From Poa pratensis (lineage: Eukaryota > Streptophyta > Magnoliopsida > Poales > Poaceae), in the NCBI GenBank assembly GCA_947311845.1, contig CAMZMU010000052.1, positions 136,601,733-136,665,732 of the forward strand: a DNA stretch of 64,000 bases, in the 5' to 3' direction. This document shows, piece by piece, positions 12,481-22,317 of the stretch. The notes below the pieces were generated by a model. It was given only the letters and a program-made list of their open reading frames with translations, did no database searches and was not told the DNA's origin. Position 1 is the first letter of the stretch; every line of letters starts with the position of its first letter. A program made the translations under genes and the position numbers.

Positions 12481-14384
12481 CTAAGAACGGTCATGTCCCC
12501 CGAGTTGAGCGTATATTGAAACCGGCATACGAAATTCAAAACAAATCAAATAATCAGGAGCGCTACATTATTTGAAAATACTAGACCACATGTATTTACA
12601 AATAACCAAATGGTTGTGTGTCAAACAGTTTCCGTCTACCTCTCGTAAAAAGACAAATTCATGCCGATTCAGCTGGAAGGGGGTCAAATTTGAACTATAG
12701 GTGCCTCGTAGTTTTCTCATGATTTTTTGAAAAAGTCATATTTAGGTACACAAGTACCTATTTCATCAGAGATACACCAAGAGATTTGCAAAATTCAACC
12801 CCTAGCTAAGAACGGTCATGTCCCCTGAGTTGAGCGTATATTGAAACCGGCATACGAAATTCAAAACAAATCAAATAAATGGAAAACCTTCGCGTGGTGT
12901 CATCATATGTGTCCTAGTATCCATCAAAAATCATAAACTTGGAATAAGGCAATTTTCTTAAGAAAGTGTTCTCAGAAATGATGTATCATCTATGAAGATT
13001 CATGGCTTTAGGGCCAAATGACGAATGATATGTCCACATTCATGGTATAGTTTGCTTAAATATGCCCGTATTGGGCACAAACGTGTATCTTGGAACCGTG
13101 AACAATGTTGCCGAAGAAACTTTTTATTTTCTGTTCACGAAAAAATCATTTTCTATTTCCGAATGCAAAAAATTGGTTATTTTGTGAAGCAACTACCAAA
13201 AATATGTCGTAAAATAGGAGCGCTACATTATTTGAAAATACTAGACCACATGTATTTACAAATAACCAAATGGTTGTGTGTCAAACAGTTTCCGTCTACC
13301 TCTCGTAAAAAAGACAAATTCATGCCGATTCAGCTGGAAGGGGGTCAAATTTGAACTATAGGTGCCTCGTAGTTTTCTCATGATTTTTTGAAAAAATCAT
13401 ATTTAGGTACGCAAGTACCTATTTCATCAGAGATACGCCAAGAGATTTGGAAAATTCAACCCCTAGCTAAGAACGGTCCTGCCCCCCGAGTTGAGCGTAT
13501 ATTGAAACCGGCATACGAAATTCAAAACAAATCAAATAAATGGAAAACCTTCGCGTGGTGTCATCATATGTGTCCTAGTATCCATCAAAAATCATAAACT
13601 TGGAATAAGGCAATTTTCTTAAGAAAGTGTTCTCAGAAATGATGTATCATCTATGAAGATTCATGGCTTTAGTGCCAAATGACGAATGATATGTCCACAT
13701 TCATGGTATAGTTTGCTTAAATATGCCCGTATTGGGCACAAACGTGTATCTTGGAACCGTGAACAATATTGCCGAAGAAACTTTTTATTTTCTGTTCACG
13801 AAAAAATCATTTTTCTATTTCCGAATGCAAAAAATGGGTTATTTTGTGAAGCAACTACCAAAAATATGTCGTAAAATAGGAGCGCTACATTATTTGAAAA
13901 TACTAGACCACATGTATTTACAAATAACCAAATGGTTGTGTGTCAAACAGTTTCCGTCTACCTCTCGTAAAAAAGACAAATTCATGCCGATTCAGCTGGA
14001 AGGGGGTCAAATTTGAACTATATGTGCCTCGTAGTTTTCTCATGATTTTTTGAAAAAATCATATTTAGGTACACAAGTACCTATTTCATCAGAGATACGC
14101 CAAGAGATTTGCAAAATTCAACCCCTAGCTAAGAACGGTCATGTCCCCCGAGTTGAGCGTATTTTGAAACCGGCATACGAAATTCAAAACAAATCAAATA
14201 AATAGAAAACCTTCGCGTGGTGTCATCATATGTGGTATCCATCAAAAATCATAAACTTGGAATAAGGCAATTTTCTTAAGAAAGTGTTCTCAGAAATGAT
14301 GTATCATCTATGAAGATTCATGGCTTTAGGGCCGAATGACGAATGATATGTCCACATTCATGGTATAGTTTGCTTAAATATGCC
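12481..14384. repeat. Tandem repeat of about 660 bp
   Basis: The start motif CTAAGAACGGTC recurs at 12481, 12807, 13467 and 14129. The spacings are 326 (a unit with an internal deletion of about 334 bp), 660 and 662 bp. Copies are nearly identical. The last unit breaks off at 14384, in the word TATGCCCG, where the minisatellite resumes. The open frame in each unit (about 109 codons) resembles nothing I recognise and is probably incidental. Confidence 0.92.
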
Positions 14385-15018
14385 CGACTGAACGACTTCC
14401 CAACTGAACGACTTCCAGACTCAACGACTCACCGACCGAACGACTTCCCGACTCAACGACTCACCGACCGAACGACTTCCCGACTCAACGACGATCACCG
14501 ACTGAACGACTTCCTGACTCAACGACTCACCGACCGAACGACTTCCCGACTCAACGACTCACCGACCGAACGACTTCCCGACTCAACGACTCACCGACCG
14601 AACGACTTCCTGACTCAACGACTCACCGACTGAACGACTTCCCGACTCAACGACTTCCCGACTCAACGACTAACCGACTGAACGACTTCCCGACTCAACG
14701 ACTCACCGACTGAAAGACTTCCCGACTCAACGACTAACCGACTGAACGATTTCCCGACTCAACGACTCACCGACCGAACGACTTTCCGACTCAACGACTC
14801 ACCGACTGAACGACTTCCCGACTGAACGACTTCCCGACTCAACGACTAACCGACTGAACGACTTCCCGACTCAACGACTCACCGACTGAAAGACTTCCCG
14901 ACTCAACGACTAACCGACTGAACGATTTCCCGACTCAACGACTCACCGACCGAACGACTTCCCGACTCAACGACTCACCGACCGAACGACTTCCCGACTC
15001 AACGACTCACCGACCGAA
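14384..15018. repeat. 8-bp / 32-bp minisatellite, block 2
   Basis: The same CGACxxxx 8-mers as at 10485-11502, here almost entirely in the four-unit 32-bp order. It starts inside the truncated 660-bp repeat unit. Confidence 0.92.
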
Positions 15019-15068
15019 CTGAAAAGAAACACACACCGCTTCCCACCTCCGTCTTCCCGCCATTTCTC

Positions 15069-15345
15069 ACTATATATATGTAGTCATGGCCTCCATTGGC
15101 ATAGCACATCTAAACTCATATCTGCAACCTCATCACTCTCCCATGGCTTCCGGAGGCGTGTCGGTCCCTCCTGTCACTCAAGGTTTGGCGCGCCGGGCGG
15201 CCATCACGAACCACTACTACCTCGAGCTCAATCCGGCAGCGGTAAGACGTCTCTGATGATCTACAACCGTCCGGTAAAACATCTCTGATGATCTGCAACC
15301 GTTTGGAACGGTCACAGATCATCAGAGACGTCTTGCCGCTGGTTG
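15069..15345 (+). other. Relic promoter and first exon with a long hairpin
   Basis: A TATATATA box at about 15069-15077 is followed by an ATG at 15143 that opens MASGGVSVPPVTQGLARRAA, ending in NHYYLELNPAA. The frame then enters an inverted repeat: GTAAGACGTCTCTGATGATC (about 15240) and its complement (about 15316-15338), interrupted by a partial extra copy. I do not recognise the protein. It could be the stump of a second element gene facing the minus-strand one. Confidence 0.45.
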
Positions 15346-15414
15346 CCCAAAGATGCCTCTCCGAGTGACGCTGGAATGTTTTGTGTGAGTGAGTAACCTG
15401 TCTGAGAAGTGGCC

Positions 15415-15675
15415 AATTTATAGGCGTCGTCAGCGGTGTGTTTCTTTCGAGCGCTGGTGAGCCGTTGGATCCGGAAGAAGCACACGGATCGTGTGTTTCC
15501 TTCGAGCGCTTCTGAGCTGTTGGATCAGCGGTGTGTTTCTTTCGAGCACTGCTGACCCGTTGGATCAGGAAGAAGCACACGGATCGTGTGTTTCCTTCGT
15601 GCGCTTCTGAGCCGTTGGATCAGCGGTGTGTTTCTTTCGAGCGCTTGTGAGCCGTCGGATCAGCGGTATACAGAG
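15415..15675. repeat. Degenerate tandem repeats in CACTA 1
   Basis: Imperfect copies of a unit containing GTGTGTTTCTTTCGAGCGCT, then TGAGCCGTTGGATC, alternating with AGAAGCACACGGATC. Four or more copies are visible. They have no coding content. Confidence 0.75.
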
Positions 15676-15859
15676 CATTCGGATTCACGACCCGGGACAA
15701 GAACTCACCGACTCAACGACTCACCGACCGAACTGTTCAGATATATGCGTGATACTTTTGCATATTAACAGTTCAGATATCCATTACAAATAATACAAAT
15801 AATAGTTCAGATATCCATTACAGCATAATGAATTAGGAGCGCGGGAGGCAAACTGTTCG

Positions 15860-16050
15860 GGCCTTTAGTCCCGGGCTGTATTACGACCCGGGACGAGAGG
15901 GTCTCGCAAGAGGTGTGCAGTTGCCACCACCCTCTTGTCCCGGGTCGTAATACGACCCGGGACGAGTCCAAAAGAATGGACCCGGGACAAGTACCCCCTA
16001 TTGTCCCGGGTTGTAAGCCACCCGGGACAAGAGGCATTTTCGGCCCTGGT
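15860..16050. repeat. CACTA 1 right subterminal repeats
   Basis: Alternating copies of CTCTTGTCCCGGG and CGACCCGGGACAAG, matching the left array at 6200-6420, directly inside the right terminal repeat. Confidence 0.85.
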
Positions 16051-16076
16051 CTAATGGTGTGGTTTCTACTAGTGCC

Positions 16077-16243
16077 CAGTGGCGGAGCTAGAGAAATGGT
16101 GAGAGGGGTGCACCGGGGTGCCCAACTGTAAAAATTCTTGTTTTCAGGGGAGCACACATGGTGAAAAATTGTCATTTTACAAAGAAAATATTTTTTACCC
16201 GGTGTCCTGTGCACCCCTAAGCCACCACTTGGATCCGCCACTG
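16077..16243. mobile_element. hAT-type MITE (167 bp) on the CACTA right end
   Basis: Inverted ends CAGTGGCGGA...TCCGCCACTG, flanked by a perfect 8-bp direct repeat CTAGTGCC at 16069-16076 and 16244-16251. This is the duplication length of hAT elements. Six bases of the duplicated target (CTAGTG) are the terminus of the CACTA element. The MITE therefore inserted after the CACTA and copied its tip. Confidence 0.93.
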
Positions 16244-17037
16244 CTAGTGCCAAGAGTATAATGGTTCGATGCGCCATGGAAGAGCCAGTGTACCATGCCA
16301 CGGCACACAACAGCGCCACGATTAACTGGCGACATCAGCATGTTGTGATCCTCATGACTAAAACACCTCCCAAGAGCGCTCCAGCCCGTGTCAGCAGAGG
16401 AGAACATGTGAAGATCGTAACTCGGAGAATTCCCACTCAGCATGTGGCGAATGATTAGCACTTTGAAGAAGGTTGAATATTCGGGTAGCGGCGCCCGATG
16501 TTGTCCCGGGGAACAATCATCGCCGGTTAGAATGGCACAACAACTCATGGCGAAAGGTACCTCGGACTCCAATGGGGGAAGTACGTCACACGAGCCGGTG
16601 AGCAGGTTGCACACCGCTAGATGGCCGTGATTGAAGTTGGAGAAACGGGGTGATAGGTTCACCAGAAGGAGACCGTGCCGTGAGGTAAGCGGCTTCGCAT
16701 GGGACAAGAGCTCGCCGGCACCGGGTATTAACGAGCCAAGGAAGCGGCGGGCAGAACCGAGGGCCGATCGTGGCGTCAGGACAAAGACAGGCGTGCGGAG
16801 GAGGAGGTCGCCCCGTTGATAGGTCGGCTCTCCTCGAAAGAAGAAACCGAGGAGGGATGATGGATCTCGCTTGTTCTCCGGCCATCGACGCCGGAGAAAG
16901 GAGAGGTCGGCTATGAGACGGCGCCACGCTTTGCAAGTCCAAGCACATCGGAAGAGATCATGCACGTCCGGCACACGTACGAGAATCTCGCGGATGGCGT
17001 CATCCGGAAGCATGGCGGCCGCCGCCATCTCCTCCAT

Positions 17038-17812
17038 CGATCTGGGCACGCGTGTGTGATTGGAGGGCAAAGCCGGATGTGTTTTGCTTCGGGCGTGCTA
17101 GCCGGGACTATAGCATCGTGAGTTTATATCTTTCGGGTTTCTTATTTTGCAATTGTATTCCGAATTTCCGATTCGTCTTGGAATAACAGACTCTTGGTGT
17201 CGTGTTTCGAGTAATATTTGTGTTACAACTCTTTTCTACTTAGCGTAATACCCAACATGCGTTACACGTGTTGCTATCCCGATGGCAGATTGATTTTACT
17301 TACCAAGTACGGAGCAGCTTGTTTCTTTTAAAATTATAAAATTTGCACTTTTAAGTTTCAAGAAATACGGGAAAATTCAAAGGTTTAGATAGTGATATAA
17401 TCTACAAGTACAGTGTGCAAATTTTCATTCGAAATTCGTTTTTATTTAGGCTGAGAAAAAATGACAAACGGGTGGAACTGGGTCGTGAACAATACACAAT
17501 TTCAAAACCTTGACATTTTGCCAAAAAAAAATTTGTATCCCATAAAAATATGAGCTTTGGATTAAAATTTTGTACACTGGTGCATCGATATTATCAACAT
17601 GTATAATTTTGTATTGATTTTTTTACCTCACAATATATAGATTTGAGTATAAAAAACGAACTACATGGAGCACGCACTCCTGTAGCACTTTCCGATATAG
17701 CTATCATTCAATAATTAACCTGACATAACAAAGTAGCACAAGACACACATGTTGAACAACAAACACAGGTCTTTCTGCCGTGCAGATGCAACAGTATGTA
17801 CGTCCCCTGCTA
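17038..17812. other. Intergenic, between F-box 5' end and glucanase 3' end
   Basis: AT-rich sequence that should hold the F-box promoter (right of 17037) and the glucanase 3' UTR (left of 17813). I see no further gene or clear repeat. Confidence 0.5.
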
Positions 17813-19409
17813 TTATGTGAAGTTGCAACCTCCAAAACCTGCCCAGAGAGAAAAACAGAACATGTCTCCGTGTGACTAAAGTAGGCACGCGCGATAAACA
17901 GAACTGAAATGCCAAACGTAGTAGAAGAGGAAGAAATCTTACTTGGGTCAGCAGCGGTCACGATGCCGGTGCCACCGAACTCGCAGTCGAACGCGTGCTC
18001 CCCGTTGGTCCGGAAATAGAGGTTCATGGCGTACGCTGCGTGGGCCTGCAGCGTGTCCGGCTCGTAGCACCTGCCGCCCGGCCGTATGGCGCGGCAGTCG
18101 ATGCTCCCTTGCCCGCACACGAAGTCGATGTTCTCCTGCAGCGCCGCCGCGTCCGCCGCCGGCTCCGGCACGCACCACCGCCGTTCGTCTGAGTCCGCCG
18201 CTGTCGTGTCTGGCGCTAGTGCCGCCGGTGTTATCTTCGAGCTCACCGGCCCAAGGTACTGCACGAACGCACCAAATGTGACTGGTTAACTTCTTATACC
18301 ACGGTGTAGAACAGCAGTAGAGGGAAGTGTAGAATGGATTTCGGTATGTACGAAGTATTACCTCCGGGTCCGGAGTGGTGAGGATCCCGGCGTCGTATAC
18401 CGGCGTCATGTCCGCGTGGAAGAGGCCGAAATGACGCTGGGACAGGGGCCGGGCTTGAGGTTCTCGTCGAAGAGGGAGAAGACGGAGACCTCGAAGGTGC
18501 GGTTCGGCCTGAGCGGGGTGCCCACGCCGGACCCGAGGTGGCGGATGGCGTTCTTGTTGTAGTCTGCGGCGAGGTCCACGCCCACGCCCACCTCCCATTC
18601 CTCCCCCCCCACGGCCACCCGGTCTCGGCCACGACGACGTCGACGTCGCCGAAGCCGAGCCGGTCCATCGCCGAGTGCACGGTGTCGAGCTGCGCGTCCA
18701 GCGCGTTGGTGTATAGCAGGCCCGAGCCGGCGTCCATGACACCGTTGGCGCCCACCCGGAACAGCGTGAAATCGAGCTCGGTGTCGTTGGTGAGGCTGTA
18801 GAACGGGTACGCATTCACCATGAACGGCGCGCCCGTCGCGCTCAGGAAGGCGAGGAGCGGCTTGACGACGGCCGCGTCGTACCCGTCGCGGAACCGCCCG
18901 GCGGACGGCGACGTGGAGGGCGCGGCAAGGATGCCGAGGGAGTGTGCGGTGGAGACCTTGATCTGGCCATCCAGCGACGCGCCGACCAGCGCCGCGTGGA
19001 TGTTCTGCATGGCCGGCACGAGGGCGAGGAGCAGCGTCCGGTTGGCCTGCGTGATCACCTCGCGGCCCACGAGGATCCGAGACACGTTGGTGCCCGCCGC
19101 CGCGTGCGGCGCCACGCGGGCGCGCACCCACTGCCGCGCGAAGGCGGCGCTGTCGGCGAGGCGCGGCACAAGGGAGTTCGGGACGGTCACGTCGACGGCG
19201 AGGCCCGTGCCGACGAAGCCGCGCAAGACGAGCGGGTCGGCGTTCAGGAGCCTCACGCGGTCGATGACGGTGTCGTGGGCGAGGAACCGCGCCACGTCGG
19301 CTGGCGGCGGGAGGCTCGTCGCTCGCCTGCCGTAGGTCACGCCGATGCCGGCCGCGTCCGCCGCGGCGATCGACAACAGGAGGATCAAGATTGACCCGAG
19401 AATCGTCAT
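17813..19409 (-). pseudogene. Glucan endo-1,3-beta-glucosidase (GH17 + X8/CBM43), two frame breaks
   Basis: A three-exon gene: 19409-18362, 18258-17943, 17838-17813. The start is the ATG at 19407-19409 (MTILGSILILLL), a signal peptide ending about ADA. The GH17 domain follows (IGVTYGR, RVRLLNADP, NAYPF, then the nucleophile motif VVVAETGWP). The acid/base motif reads ILVGREV where the family normally has VGNEV. Exon 2 encodes an X8/CBM43 domain (RRWCVPEPA, NIDFVCGQG, CYEPDTLQAHAAYAMN) and exon 3 ends it (FGGCNFT). The enzyme would be secreted and would hydrolyse beta-1,3-glucan (callose). One base is missing in a G8 run near 18603-18610 and another near 18437, so three frames are needed. It is either a pseudogene or carries sequence errors. 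Confidence 0.85.
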
Positions 19410-19615
19410 CCACAACAGTTAGTGGTCGACAAGTAGAGTGATGTGCAATGTGGTTATATTTCAGGTAGGTGATTCGAGATGGCTGCTAACTGAAGAAGAT
19501 TCTTTCCCTTGGCTCCGAGCTACGTATATGCAGGAGCTTGTTCTTTGCTTGCCTCTGTTTTGTTCTACCTTGCGATGCATGCTAGCTTTGTCCCTTTCTT
19601 GACAGGCACTGCTAA

Positions 19616-21060
19616 TCTATACCAATATAAAAAGAGCGAGAGGGGGCAGATCCAAAAAATCGTAGCCGTACAACCTTGCGATCAACGTTCAATATTGCTC
19701 CCGTGATTTGTGGTAAACCAGTGTCCGTCATACGGGTATGACCCCGCACGATCCAATTAAACCATCCAAGACCGTAATTAGTGGCAAATCAATCCCCACC
19801 CCGCAACCCTTATTTTTCCTCGATCGATCCCATCACGCACAGCATGCCGCCTCCCTGCCACATCGCCGCCGCTACCCGGCGCCGCTGCCCTGCAGGCGAG
19901 CCCGCCGCCGCTTCACCCGCCGGCAGTTACGATGGGGGATCGGGAGGAGGACCGGCGCACTTCCACATGCGCTGACACAGGCACAGTTCCTCACGCGCTG
20001 ACGCAGGAGCCGTCTCATACCCGCAGGACGTAGTGTCTTCGTTCCGCCCGTCCAAACGCTTTCATCGCTCCATCGTTCGGTTACACTCCAGAGGTTCCAG
20101 CACTGAAACACGTCTGGTCTGCCTAGGAAACTGCTCTTCCGTTGTATAGTTGAACGCAGGTTTCTGATTGTACTACTACACACTTCTCAATGCATTGTAT
20201 TTGCTGCTTGCACATTAGTATACACAACTAATATGTTATTTGATTTGTTGCTTCCACCGCAGGTACTCTACAGAATGGTTCTGGGATTGCCAATTTATGA
20301 ATTTATATATTGTGTTGTGCAGGGTCAAATAGTAGTTACGTTCAGTGGTATATCAAATTTATATACTATACCGTGCAGGTTAACAGAAGAACACAATTCC
20401 TTGATCAATATCGTCCGAATGTGTGATCAATAATATCTGCTACAAGGAAAGAAATTATGCAAAAACAAAAGTTGTTTTGTGTTAAATTTATATACTATAT
20501 CTGTATCTATAACACTTCTGGTCAGGCCCCCACCTGAAGATAGGATAGAGGAACGATCTTTGGTAAGCTTTCTTCCACCTTATGTTACCCAATGAAATCT
20601 GATTTGAAATTGGGTACACACTATATATATTTTCCACGATTTTCCATTTTGGCAGTCAGAAACATGAACAAATATCCACGCTTGTTGATGCTTAGTATTT
20701 CATTAAAGCACTCAATGCAAATTGTATATTTTGGGAGTTCAACCGGTCACCATAGGCACCAACTAATTTTTGTATACTTTTGTTGTCAAGATGCCTCAAT
20801 TTTTTTAGGGATATGGTCTATGCTGAACCATTATTGCAGGGAAGGAGGGTGTGGGAATTATCGCAATGTTTATTGAAGAAATATCTCGAATGATATGTAT
20901 GTTTTGACATTGGATAAAAATGTGTAGTCTGACATTATTATTTAGATAAAAAATGAAGGCGGAACGAGATTACCAATGTTGTGGATATGGATTTGTTGGA
21001 CTGAGATTGTCTCATGAGGACTCATATGTTAGACGCGCATTGCGCGTGCAAGATTACTAG
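19616..21060 (+). mobile_element. Helitron 2 (1445 bp) upstream of the glucanase
   Basis: The 5' end TCTATACCAATATAAAAAG follows host A (19615). The 3' end has the hairpin ACGCGC-ATT-GCGCGT, eleven bases, then CTAG at 21057-21060 followed by host T (21061). These are standard Helitron termini in an AT target. No Rep/helicase is encoded. The interior has a GC-rich stretch (about 19830-20050) and AT-rich remainder without recognisable genes. It lies about 205 bp upstream of the glucanase start codon. Confidence 0.88.
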
Positions 21061-22317
21061 TGTACGATAACTCCAATATAAAGATCCCCCACAAAACAGC
21101 CGTGCACATGACAGTTGACAATGTAGGAAATCACTAGCGGGCATGATCCTGCATTATGGAGAGACATGCGTGTCAATTACATATTTACATGGCCGCATGT
21201 CCCGTTGGCAAGGATTTTCAAGACTTGACACGCAGAGAAGGAAAATCAGCTAATAGATGTGAAATTTGTCAGCTCAAATTGAAGTTAGTTTCTCCTTTAG
21301 AGAATCTACTCCTGCTTCGCAAGAGACATTCAAGATGCTCCGTGTTGATGGTGTGTGATCTTATCTCACTCAACAGCTCATACTTACTTTACGTGTATGC
21401 ACTTCCTCTTTCAGTCAAGGCACGCCTTTGTGATGTTTGTGTTGGATCAACATAAAAATAGCATGTCAAAAAAAAAAACATAGAAGTGTGTTGATCCTCA
21501 CATTTTTTGCCATTGTTGATCAAATCCATCATGCACTCATCTTGCAAATCCTACGTACACATATGTGAAATGCATGAACATACATATGCACAATTTGAGA
21601 GAACATATGCAGAATCGCACAAGTTCATTATGTAATTTCATTTCACAAATGCATCACACAAATTTATCATACAAAATTCATCATCACACATACTCATAAA
21701 AAAAAAGGAAAACAAATCGGTGGCCACATACGTTGAGTTCTGCCAAAGTCCATCGCTGGCATCCCAAGCTCGAGCTCGTCGAGAGAGGGGTGACGGGCAG
21801 CAAGGTGACAGGTGGGGTCGGGCGGATATACGCAGACATGGCAGCGGACAAGCCCAGGAGCCAAATAGAACTCGGGACGGATGCCCTAATGTGGCAGACT
21901 CCATTTTGGTACATTAACCAAATGACTGTAACTACGGGTCAAACCGCAAATTGCATTCGATCAGGCCAAATGCAACAATGGCAGACAAAATGAACAGCAA
22001 TCGCCTCTGGTTTAACCCAAAGAGGAAACAGACACTTGTGACGCTAGAAAAGGGATATGAACATAGCAAGGTATTCAAACAGAAGAAAACATTGTGGCGT
22101 ACGCCAAATAGGTTCATCTCAGGGCAACATGGTTCAAGAATATCCTAGACTCGTAACTCGCAGGCACACTGCTTATTTCTCAGTACTCAGTAGTTACCAA
22201 ACGAGCAACAAATGCAACATCCTATACAGCTAAAATAGCTCTCATTTGCTTAGACTTCAGAACGAAACACTCATTTGCTTAAGTAGCGATGCAAAATTCA
22301 GAAGAATGCGGCCAGCC
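21061..22317. other. Intergenic, downstream of alternative oxidase copy 1
   Basis: Open frames here are under 100 codons and show no recognisable family. The right part should contain the 3' UTR of the alternative oxidase gene. I see no repeat with clear ends. Confidence 0.5.

Larger units (their letters stand above)
6187..16074. mobile_element. CACTA element 1 (9.9 kb)
   Basis: Terminal repeats CACTAGTGGAAACC (6187) and, read from the right, CACTAGTAGAAACC (ending 16074), with one mismatch. The 3-bp target duplication is CCA: left copy at 6184-6186, right copy split by the later hAT MITE and restored at 16250-16252. Contents from left: subterminal repeats, a decayed minus-strand Transposase_24/Ulp1-type gene, an 8-bp minisatellite, short A-rich repeats, a GC-rich block, internal copies of the subterminal motif, a 660-bp tandem repeat, a second minisatellite block, a relic exon with hairpin, and right subterminal repeats. 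No TNP2-type transposase is seen, so it is probably non-autonomous. Confidence 0.92.
5715..17037 (-). pseudogene. F-box protein gene split by a CACTA insertion
   Basis: An intronless F-box gene, read right to left. The ATG is at 17035-17037; an upstream in-frame non-ATG start was rejected. The F-box lies near the N-terminus (MLPDDAIREILVRVP, then LFRCAWTCKAWRRLI), followed by a C-terminal half typical of grass F-box-associated regions. F-box proteins usually act as substrate receptors of SCF ubiquitin ligases. Coding runs 17037-16250, is broken by a CACTA element and a hAT MITE, and resumes at 6183, ending at 5715. Taking the duplicated CCA once gives 1257 nt, exactly 419 codons with no internal frame break (junction reads ...HYTLG then VSIESGG...). 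The gene was probably intact when hit. The target of the F-box protein is unknown. Confidence 0.85.

Noticed and set aside
13025..14016. Repeated 109-codon plus-strand frames (MICPHSWYSLLKYA...)
   Set aside because: They occur once per 660-bp tandem unit, have no homology I know of, and the repeat is non-coding in character.
18406..19413. A second long minus-strand frame overlapping the glucanase
   Set aside because: Its first two thirds are Arg-rich out-of-frame translation. Only its end (GVDLAADYNKNAIRHLG...FDENLKPG) is real, as the continuation of the glucanase after the G8 frame break.
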